Position numbers and translations under genes: made by a program. A model generated the notes under the pieces. That model searched no databases, was not told the DNA's origin, and worked only from the letters and a program-made list of their open reading frames with translations. This document shows, piece by piece, positions 39,424-46,679 of a stretch of DNA of 55,977 nt (within the stretch, counting starts at the first letter, position 1; each line of letters opens with the position of its first letter). This stretch comes from Oscillospiraceae bacterium (lineage in GTDB: Bacteria > Bacillota > Clostridia > Oscillospirales > CAG-272), in contig SVQX01000010.1 in the NCBI GenBank assembly GCA_015065065.1, forward strand, positions 1 to 55,977. Direction: 5' to 3'.

Positions 39424-40170
39424 TCAGCCCCATCTGCGCTTTTCGTAAACGCGCACGGTGAGGAAAAGGAACACGAAGGAAATGGATGCGTAGTAGAGAA
39501 TGGCGGCAAAGTCAAATATTCCGTTTGCAAAGTTCGCAAATCTGCCGTATACGGAGATCCAGTCAAGCACGACGCGCAGCCAATAGACCTCAATATAGCT
39601 GTTCAGGAAGCTGATGCCGATCATAGCGGCTATGATAGAAATGGTAATAACGGCAGACGCGAGCTGATTTTCGGTTAGGGAGGAAATGAATGTGCCTATC
39701 GCGATAAACGCCGCGCCGATAAGAATAAGGCAGACGGTGCAGCCGACTATCTCGCCTGTAACGGGACCGATTCTGTAAAACTCGTATGCCGCTTCGGGAC
39801 GCTCAATGGCAGCGGTAACGTAAAGAGGAATGAAATTGATGCAGGAGATGAGCATAGCACCGCCGAAAATAGTGAACGCCGCAAAGAATTTTCCAAGCAC
39901 CATGCCCGTGATGGAAACGGGAGCGGTGAGCAGAAGCTGCTCGGTGCGCAGCTTTCTTTCCTCGGCAAAGAGGCGCATGGTGAGCAGAGGGATAAGTATA
40001 ACGAAGGTCAGCATCAGAAAGAAAAAATAATTTGATGCGTCGTAGCTTCCGCTGACGATAGTGGTGTAACAGCACAAAAGCGCGGACACCGCAAGGAATA
40101 TACCCAGAAAAACGTATCCTATGGGATTGATGAAATAAGAGCGAAGCTCCTTTTTGTATATAGCAAGCAT
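39424..40170 (-). CDS. ABC-2 type permease (GldF-like)
   Basis: MLAIYKKELRSYFINPIGYVFLGIFL; multiple TM helices. Confidence 0.88.
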   Translation of the reverse strand: MLAIYKKELRSYFINPIGYVFLGIFLAVSALLCCYTTIVSGSYDASNYFFFLMLTFVILIPLLTMRLFAEERKLRTEQLLLTAPVSITGMVLGKFFAAFTIFGGAMLISCINFIPLYVTAAIERPEAAYEFYRIGPVTGEIVGCTVCLILIGAAFIAIGTFISSLTENQLASAVITISIIAAMIGISFLNSYIEVYWLRVVLDWISVYGRFANFANGIFDFAAILYYASISFVFLFLTVRVYEKRRWG

Positions 40171-40203
40171 ATTTTTACCGTTCCTTTTGATTTTTGAGTG
40201 GTA

Positions 40204-41295
40204 TTATTCGTCGTCGGTGTCGCTAAGACCGAGCGCTGAAGTTGCCTCGCGGCGCTTGTCTGCGTCGTTGACCATGCTCTCGGCAAGCTGAGATTCAAGA
40301 TCCCCCTTTGCCCGCGCCTTTGAGGCTCTGCGGGAGTAGCGAGCGGAGGGAGAGTCCTTTTCGTCGGATTTGTTTACCACGGTTATGAAAATGTCCTCAA
40401 GACTGAGGCCGAGAGCTTCAAGCCCTATCATAGCCCAGCCGCGCTCCGCAAGGGTGAAAAACAGCTTTTTGCGAATGTCAACGCCGGGTGCGCTTTCGAT
40501 GGTGTAGGTGTAGGAGTCGCCGTCGCGCTCGGCAAGCACCTCTGCGTAGGTTATACCCTGCGTGTTTTTGAGTGTCTGAAGCACCTGTGCCTGCGGACCG
40601 CATATTTTGACGTTGAAGCGACGGTTGTTCTCGATAACTCGGGCAATATTTCCCGTCTGCTCGTCGGCAACGATGCGTCCCTTGTTTATGATAACGATTC
40701 TGTCGCAGACAGCCTGAACCTCTTGCAGAATGTGGGTGGAGAGAATGACGGTATGCTCACGGCCGAGATTGCGGATAAGATTGCGGATCTCGATTATCTG
40801 CTTGGGATCAAGCCCGACGGTGGGCTCGTCGAATATCAGCACCTTGGGCTTGCCGACCAAAGCCCCTGCGATGCCCACGCGCTGGCGGTAGCCCTTGGAA
40901 AGGTTGCGGATAACGCGGCGGCGCACGTCGCCGATCTTTACGATATCGCAAATTTCGGCAATGTGGGCATCGCGGTTGAAGGTACAGCCCTTAATGTCAT
41001 AGTGGAACTTGAGGTACTCGTCTACTGTCATATCAAGATAGAGTGGTGGCTGCTCGGGCAGATAGCCTATCTGCTTTTTGGCTTCAAGGGGGGACGCTGT
41101 AACGTCAATGCCGCCCACAGACACACGTCCCGCCGTGCTTGACAGATAGCCCGTCAGAATATTCATGGTCGTGCTTTTTCCGGCGCCGTTAGGACCGAGA
41201 AAGCCGACAATCTCGCCCGCTCCGATCTCAAGGCTGATGTCGTCCACAGCGCAGTTAGTACCGTAATTTTTTACAAGATGCTCGATTTTTATCAT
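40204..41295 (-). CDS. ABC transporter ATP-binding protein (GldA-like)
   Basis: GFLGPNGAGKSTTMNILTGYL Walker A; NLSKGYRQRVGIAGALVGKPKVLIFDEPTVGLDP. Confidence 0.95.
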   Translation of the reverse strand: MIKIEHLVKNYGTNCAVDDISLEIGAGEIVGFLGPNGAGKSTTMNILTGYLSSTAGRVSVGGIDVTASPLEAKKQIGYLPEQPPLYLDMTVDEYLKFHYDIKGCTFNRDAHIAEICDIVKIGDVRRRVIRNLSKGYRQRVGIAGALVGKPKVLIFDEPTVGLDPKQIIEIRNLIRNLGREHTVILSTHILQEVQAVCDRIVIINKGRIVADEQTGNIARVIENNRRFNVKICGPQAQVLQTLKNTQGITYAEVLAERDGDSYTYTIESAPGVDIRKKLFFTLAERGWAMIGLEALGLSLEDIFITVVNKSDEKDSPSARYSRRASKARAKGDLESQLAESMVNDADKRREATSALGLSDTDDE

Positions 41296-41526
41296 AACAA
41301 CCTCCAAACGAGAAGTTTTTGCGTGCCGCATAAGCCACAAACGGGCTAAAAATATAATTACTCACCTTATAGTATAACATAATTTTGTAACCATTTCGTG
41401 AACTATCCGCATATCCTTATGTTTTTTTAATGAATTTGTGCATTTTTTTACGTTAGTGCAGGTTTGAATAATAAAAAAGGAGCTTTCCACCGAGGCAAAA
41501 AGCTTCTTTTCTCAATTAAATTAACC

Positions 41527-41678
41527 GAGTGGGTAAGAGTCCCACGGGGTTATATAGATGGCTTTAGCTGTGACCATCTTATCAAATACAAACAAAAAAT
41601 TTTGCAGTAAAGTTCTTTGGAGTCAAGCCCTTTCTTCCACGAAAGGGCTTGTGGAGCGTGGGGTGAAACCCCACATAT
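41527..41678. repeat. Dispersed ~150-bp element, copy B (3' of SDR gene)
   Basis: GAGTGGGTAAGAGTCCCACGG...AAAGTTCTTTGGAGTCAAGCCCTTTCTTCCACGAAAGGGCTTGTGGAGCGTGGGGTGAAACCCCACAT. Confidence 0.85.
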
Positions 41679-41696
41679 AATAATAAATCAAGCCTT

Positions 41697-42413
41697 TTAT
41701 ATCGCCATACCGCCGTCTACGCCGAGGCATTGTCCTGTGATGAAGGAGGCAGAGTCGGATGCGAAAAACAGCACCGCCGCCGCCACTTCGTCAGATGTTC
41801 CAAAGCGTCCGACGGGAGTTTCCTCTGCCAAGGCGCGCTTTACGTCCTTCGGGAGTGCCGCGTTCATTTGCGTGTCGATAACTCCCGGTTCAATGCAGTT
41901 GACGGTTATCCCCGACGGAGCAAGCTCCTTTGCCATCGCCTGTGTAAGTCCGCGTAAGCCTGCCTTGGATGCGGAATACGCAACCTCGCAGGACGCGCCT
42001 ACCTTGCCCCACATAGAGCCGATATTTATGATGCGCCCCCATTTGCGGCGTATCATTCCGCCCGCCGCGCCGCGGCACAAATAGAACGCGCCCGACAGGT
42101 TGGTGTCAATAATTCGCCGCCAATCCCCGTTTGTCATTTCTGTAAACAAGCCAATGTGTGAAACGCCTGCGTTGTTTACGAGAACGTCAATGCCGCCGAG
42201 GAGTTTTTCGGCTTCGTCAATCGCGCGAGCTGCCTGCTCGGGGAGTGAAATGTCCGCCTTGATGGCGTGTGCGCCCGTGGCGGCTTCGATTACCCGTGCG
42301 CACTCGTCGCTCGTGTTGTATATGAATGCGACATCAAAGCCTGCGCGGCAGAAAGCCGTTACGCAAGCCGCGCCGATACCGCGCGAGCCGCCGCTGATAA
42401 GAACCTTTTTCAT
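41697..42413 (-). CDS. SDR-family oxidoreductase (FabG-like)
   Basis: KKVLISGGSRGIGAACV; NNAG; YSASKAGLRGLTQAMAKELAPSGITVNCIEPG. Confidence 0.92.
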   Translation of the reverse strand: MKKVLISGGSRGIGAACVTAFCRAGFDVAFIYNTSDECARVIEAATGAHAIKADISLPEQAARAIDEAEKLLGGIDVLVNNAGVSHIGLFTEMTNGDWRRIIDTNLSGAFYLCRGAAGGMIRRKWGRIINIGSMWGKVGASCEVAYSASKAGLRGLTQAMAKELAPSGITVNCIEPGVIDTQMNAALPKDVKRALAEETPVGRFGTSDEVAAAVLFFASDSASFITGQCLGVDGGMAI

Positions 42414-42666
42414 AGTGTTGCACCTCTTGTCTGTTATGGTTTGAGTATAACATTTTTGAGGCGGATTGTCAACCGGTTTTTTAATTGAAAATTGAAAGTT
42501 GAAAATTGAAAATTATCATCACGCTCTACTCCCGTGTCCGAAAACATAACAGTATTAACATTTTTTTGATTTTCTGTGTTGTAGGGCAGGGACTTGCTGT
42601 GCCGCAATATCGAATAAATTATTAAGGATGCTTTCGGTTGTTGCCGTCCAAACATAAATAAATCTC

Positions 42667-43275
42667 CTACCCAAACGTACCTTGGAATACCTCGAGAATC
42701 TTGAATCTGACCTTGTAGGTGGTTTTTTCTGTTTGAGTAATGATGCCATATTGATCCTTGTTGAGCCCAACGGCAACGAAGGCGTCCTCGTTAGACTGCT
42801 TTTGCGTTTTGGCGGCGGACAGGCAGAGAGGCGGAAACAGCACGCACCACCAATTCTCTCCCTCCGCTTCGCCGATGCATACGCGCAGGGACAGATATTC
42901 GCCAGCGGGAAAACAGCAGCTGTCGTAAGACTTTTCGGGGTAATTTTCGAGTCCAAGCTTAACGGCGACGGGATAGCTGTATCCCTCGTTTCGGATAACG
43001 CTTTCTGCGGCGAAAAGAATAGAGTCGCGGTGTGCTTCAATGTGCTCTGCGGCTTCACTGCGAGTGGTACAGCCGTCAAGCAGCACCTCGCTTTGACGGA
43101 TAACGGCATCCCGCACCTTCAGCTTGAGTGCCTGATCCTCCTCGCTGTCCGAGTTTGCGATCACGTGAAGCCGCAGAACGGTGTCGTATATCTTTTCCTC
43201 GCCGTGAACGGGGAAATACACCAAAATAAGTATCAGTGACATAAAAACAATAAACGCGAGCAATAGCTTCTTCAT
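42667..43275 (-). CDS. spoIIR: Stage II sporulation protein R
   Basis: LRLHVIANSDSEEDQALKLKVRDAV; ENWWCVLFPPLC. Confidence 0.93.
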   Translation of the reverse strand: MKKLLLAFIVFMSLILILVYFPVHGEEKIYDTVLRLHVIANSDSEEDQALKLKVRDAVIRQSEVLLDGCTTRSEAAEHIEAHRDSILFAAESVIRNEGYSYPVAVKLGLENYPEKSYDSCCFPAGEYLSLRVCIGEAEGENWWCVLFPPLCLSAAKTQKQSNEDAFVAVGLNKDQYGIITQTEKTTYKVRFKILEVFQGTFG

Positions 43276-43352
43276 TATAATATCCTCCCAAAATTTATGT
43301 AACGGGGGATAAGACAAAGTGTTCCCGTCAAATGGCGAGAATATACAAAAGG

Positions 43353-43379
43353 GAACGGATTTTTTTCAAATCCGTTCCT
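43353..43379 (-). terminator. Intrinsic terminator for the eutP-parA operon
   Basis: GGAACGGATTT...AAATCCGTTCC hairpin between spoIIR and the basic-protein gene; T-rich flank on the - strand. Confidence 0.7.
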
Positions 43380-43385
43380 TGAATA

Positions 43386-43748
43386 TTAAAGCAGATGGGT
43401 GGGAAGCTTCTGTCCAATGCCGACAATGGCAACAGGAGCGCCCTCCTTGTGTCCCGTGACCTTTTCTGTCACCTCGGGAGATACATTGGCGATAACAGAG
43501 GTGCCTTTAACCGTTGCTTTTGGGGCTGCGGGCTTCTTTGCGGCAGGCTTTTTGGCGGTTGATGACGTCGACTTCTTTGCAGTGGAGGCGGTCGTCTTTT
43601 TTGTTGTCGCAGAAGTCTTTTTTGCAGTAGAGGCAGGCTTTGCCTCTGTGGGGGGAGTAACCTTTTCGGTCACGACCTCCGCTGTTGCTTCGGGCGCGGT
43701 CTTTGCCACGCGCTTTTGGATACTGTCCTTACCTATTGGCATATTCAA
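43386..43748 (-). CDS. Small Lys/Ala/Thr-rich, probably disordered protein (histone-H1-like linker), coupled to parA
   Basis: MPIGKDSIQKRVAK N-terminus; KKTSATTKKTTASTAKKSTSSTAKKPAAKKPAAPK low-complexity centre; C-terminus IGQKLPTHLL; start overlaps the parA stop. Confidence 0.75.
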   Translation of the reverse strand: MNMPIGKDSIQKRVAKTAPEATAEVVTEKVTPPTEAKPASTAKKTSATTKKTTASTAKKSTSSTAKKPAAKKPAAPKATVKGTSVIANVSPEVTEKVTGHKEGAPVAIVGIGQKLPTHLL

Positions 43749-44526
43749 TGACCTCCTTCGTCATTTCAAGATATTCTTGTGCTGAACGGCTGGATTTCTT
43801 ATAGACCATAACGGGCTTGCTGTTGTCCTGCGCCCACTCGATAGAGCTGTCGGTGCGGATGTAGGACTTGAAAAGTCGCACGTTGTCAAGTCCGCCGAGA
43901 TTTTCAAGCGTCTGCTTGAAGTAATTTTTGCGCTCGTTTGCCTTGGTGACGGCAATTCCCATCAATTCAAGAGAGGGAGCAATGCGCTTTACCTGCTCGT
44001 AAAATTCAAACATATTCGCGAGTCCGAAAAGTCCCCAGGGGGATGCCTCAACGGGAATAACGATAAAGTCGGAGGCGCACATAATGTTTATCACCCAACA
44101 GCCGAGTGTGGGCGGCGCGTCGATAAGTATGTAGTCGTACACCCCGCTCTCCTTGACGGAAGCAAGTCCGCTTTTGAGGATAAATTCGCGCTGCCACTTG
44201 GTGAACAGGTCGAATTCAATTCCGCTCATCAGCGTGGAGGAGGGGATTATGTCGAGATTTTCGTAATCGGTGTTGAGAATGTAGGGGGTAAGGTCGCGCT
44301 GCTCCTTGACGGCAGTGTAAAGATTTTTGCCGTTCTTGGCGTATTCTAACGATTTCTCGTCGTCAAAGAAGGACAGAGTAAGGTTCATCTGCATATCTCC
44401 GTCGATCAGAAGAACTCTGTAGCCGAGTGTCGTCAGGCTGTAACCGATATTGGAGCAGGTAGTGGATTTTCCGCTTCCTCCCTTGTTGTTTGCAAAGCAA
44501 ATGACCCGTGTTTTACTCATAAACAA
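43729..44526 (-). CDS. ParA/MinD-family ATPase
   Basis: CFANNKGGSGKSTTCSNIGYSL deviant Walker A; VLLIDGDMQMNLT; YDYILIDAPPTLG. Confidence 0.93.
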   Translation of the reverse strand: MFMSKTRVICFANNKGGSGKSTTCSNIGYSLTTLGYRVLLIDGDMQMNLTLSFFDDEKSLEYAKNGKNLYTAVKEQRDLTPYILNTDYENLDIIPSSTLMSGIEFDLFTKWQREFILKSGLASVKESGVYDYILIDAPPTLGCWVINIMCASDFIVIPVEASPWGLFGLANMFEFYEQVKRIAPSLELMGIAVTKANERKNYFKQTLENLGGLDNVRLFKSYIRTDSSIEWAQDNSKPVMVYKKSSRSAQEYLEMTKEVIEYANR

Positions 44527-44544
44527 AACTCCTTACCTTATTTG

Positions 44545-45000
44545 TCATATGGGAAGCGCGTCGGGGGCGTCGCCCTCCTCACGCAAATATTCAATTATAT
44601 CTGACAGTCCCTCGCCCGTGTAAGAGCTGATGTAAAATATCTTTGTGCATCCGCACAGCTTTAACCACCGCGTGGCTTGCTCGATGTTTGCGTCGGGCTT
44701 GTCCACTCCCGACACAATGCCCACCACCTCGCGGTTGACCATACAGGTGATGTTCGGTGGGAATACGCAAAAAGGCTCGTCCGCGCTGATGACGATACCT
44801 ACGATATCCGCTTCGTATGCGTATATTGCGAGCGCCGCGCCCAGCTTGTTGACCTCGGTGTACTCGCCCGGGGTGTCGATTATGGTGTTGGAATAGTTGA
44901 TATACTGCGTTTTGCAGTAGTGTATCTGCTCGCCGCGGAGTGCCTGAGTCAGGGTGGTCTTGCCTGCGGCAACGCGACCGATAAGCATTAACTTTTTCAT
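44545..45000 (-). CDS. eutP: EutP/PduV-family GTPase-like protein
   Basis: MKKLMLIGRVAAGKTTLTQALRGEQIHYCKTQYI; IDTPGEYTE. Confidence 0.92.
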   Translation of the reverse strand: MKKLMLIGRVAAGKTTLTQALRGEQIHYCKTQYINYSNTIIDTPGEYTEVNKLGAALAIYAYEADIVGIVISADEPFCVFPPNITCMVNREVVGIVSGVDKPDANIEQATRWLKLCGCTKIFYISSYTGEGLSDIIEYLREEGDAPDALPI

Positions 45001-45240
45001 ATGTTAATCCCGAAAATAGTTGAGAGTTGAGAGTCGCACCACGCTTCGCGTGTACAAATAAATTGAAAATGGAAAATTAAGGATGCTTTTCACTTTGCGA
45101 AAGGCTTCATTTCATTGAAACGGGCGACCGCAGGTCGCCCCTACGGTATAAAAATCTTTGTCTGAAAACAACCGAAAGCATCTCATTCACCACGTAGGGG
45201 GCGAACTGTGTTCGCCCGAAACGCCGCAAAAATTATAGAA

Positions 45241-45363
45241 AGTTTTCGGCTGTAATCATCTAAACAAATCTAAACAAAAACAAATTGCAGCAAAGTTCTT
45301 TGGGGTCAAGCCCTTTCTTTTATGGAAAGGACTTGCAGGGTGCGGGACAGAGTTCCGCGTATA
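45241..45363. repeat. Dispersed element, copy C (truncated; 3' of eutS/pduU)
   Basis: CTGTAATCATCTAAACAAATC...AAAGTTCTTTGGGGTCAAGCCCTTTCTTTTATGGAAAGGACTTGCAGGGTGCGGGACAGAGTTCCGC. Confidence 0.8.
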
Positions 45364-45364
45364 A

Positions 45365-45748
45365 TCAAGTCCTTGTTACTTCGCAAACGGTGAACTTAAG
45401 GGTGTTTTTGAAGTATTCGGCGATGGCGTTAAAGGCGGATTCGACCTCAGCGACCTTGCCTGTGATGATGAGAGTACCCGAGAATCTGTCCACAAAACCG
45501 AGGTCAGCGCCTGACGTTTTCATGGCGATATCGGCGGTGATAACGGCGGTTTCCGCAGGGCTGACGGTAAGAATACCGATAGCCGCGTGGCTGTAATCCA
45601 GCTTGGGGTCGAGTCCCAGCTTTTGATAGAGCTTGGGATCGGGGTTTGCGATAATGTGGAGCAGGGTTATCTGCCGACCGGGCACAAGCTCCTGAACTAT
45701 TCTCATTTTATCCTTCATTTCAAAATCCATAAAGACTCCTTTCGTCAA
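45365..45748 (-). CDS. Circularly permuted BMC-H shell protein, EutS/PduU-like
   Basis: RIVQELVPGRQITLLHIIANPDPKLYQKLGL; AIGILTVSPAETAVITADIAMKTSGADLGFVDRFSGTLIITG. Confidence 0.93.
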   Translation of the reverse strand: MTKGVFMDFEMKDKMRIVQELVPGRQITLLHIIANPDPKLYQKLGLDPKLDYSHAAIGILTVSPAETAVITADIAMKTSGADLGFVDRFSGTLIITGKVAEVESAFNAIAEYFKNTLKFTVCEVTRT

Positions 45749-46554
45749 CCGCCAACCTGCACGTGCAGGGAGCTGACCGCGCGAGCCGCCTCTGCAAGCT
45801 CGTGCATCTTTTCGTTTGTGGGAGGAGCGATATCGGCAAGCGAATATTCACGTCCGATTCCCGCGTATTTATCCTGTCCAAGGCGGTGATACGGCAGCAG
45901 ATGAAGCTGACGCACGCCCGGCAATTCGTTTGCAAATTTCGCAATGTCCGCGATCTCCGCCGCCGTGTCGTTGAACGTGGGAACTACGGGCACGCGGATG
46001 GTAAGATCGTTTGAGTGCTGAGCGCAATAGCGCGCGATATACTGCGCATTTGCAAGTATCTTTTCGTTGGGGCGGGAGGTAAATTCGATATGCTTTTGCG
46101 AATTTATATGCTTAATATCCATAAGAATATGGTCAATGTAAGGGATCAGCCGCTCCACCACGTCGCGGTCGGCGTAGGCGGTAGTTTCAATAGCCGTGTC
46201 AAGCCCCGCGGAGCGGCACGCTTTGAGCAGAGCGTAAGCAAAGTCGGGCTGAGCCATAGCCTCGCCGCCCGAAAGAGTCACGCCGCCACCCGAGCGAATG
46301 TAGTACATTCTGTCCTGCTCCAGCTCCTCAAGCACCTCGCGGACGGTAACGTCGCGGCCGACAGTCTTCGTCTTGCCGCCCAAGGTGAGCTGTTGAATAC
46401 CGTATTCCTGCGATTCGGGATTACAGCACCAGCGGCAACGCAGATAACAGCCCTTGAAAAATACGATAGACCGTATTCCCGGACCGTCATGCATGGAAAA
46501 CCGCTGAATATCAAATATTCTGCCCGTAACGTCGTAAATGCTGTCGGTTGCCAT
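45745..46554 (-). CDS. Glycyl-radical enzyme activating enzyme (start likely 46554 with AAAGGAG RBS; ORF opens at 46641)
   Basis: RFSMHDGPGIRSIVFFKGCYLRCRWCCNPES (CX3CX2C radical SAM), GGGVTLSGGEAMAQPDFA. Confidence 0.93.
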   Translation of the reverse strand: MATDSIYDVTGRIFDIQRFSMHDGPGIRSIVFFKGCYLRCRWCCNPESQEYGIQQLTLGGKTKTVGRDVTVREVLEELEQDRMYYIRSGGGVTLSGGEAMAQPDFAYALLKACRSAGLDTAIETTAYADRDVVERLIPYIDHILMDIKHINSQKHIEFTSRPNEKILANAQYIARYCAQHSNDLTIRVPVVPTFNDTAAEIADIAKFANELPGVRQLHLLPYHRLGQDKYAGIGREYSLADIAPPTNEKMHELAEAARAVSSLHVQVGG

Positions 46555-46639
46555 AGGTACTCCTTTCCCGGAATTTTTGCTTGGCAGCAAAGGAAATTCC
46601 GCGGCCTGCCGCGCAAGCTCCTTCGCCGTCAAATTTTTC

Positions 46640-46668
46640 ATACAAGGCGGAGGATGTCCGCCTTGTAT
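46640..46668. other. Intercistronic hairpin between GRE and activase genes
   Basis: ATACAAGGCGGA-GGATG-TCCGCCTTGTAT, 12-bp perfect stem. Confidence 0.8.
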
Positions 46669-46679
46669 GATGCCTTGAA

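Noticed and set aside
46555-46641. 29-aa N-terminal extension of the GRE activase as an encapsulation peptide (MKNLTAKELARQAAEF...)
   Set aside because: A strong AAAGGAG RBS precedes the internal ATG at 46554, and the region holds the intercistronic-hairpin flank, so the upstream ATG is probably not used; not impossible.
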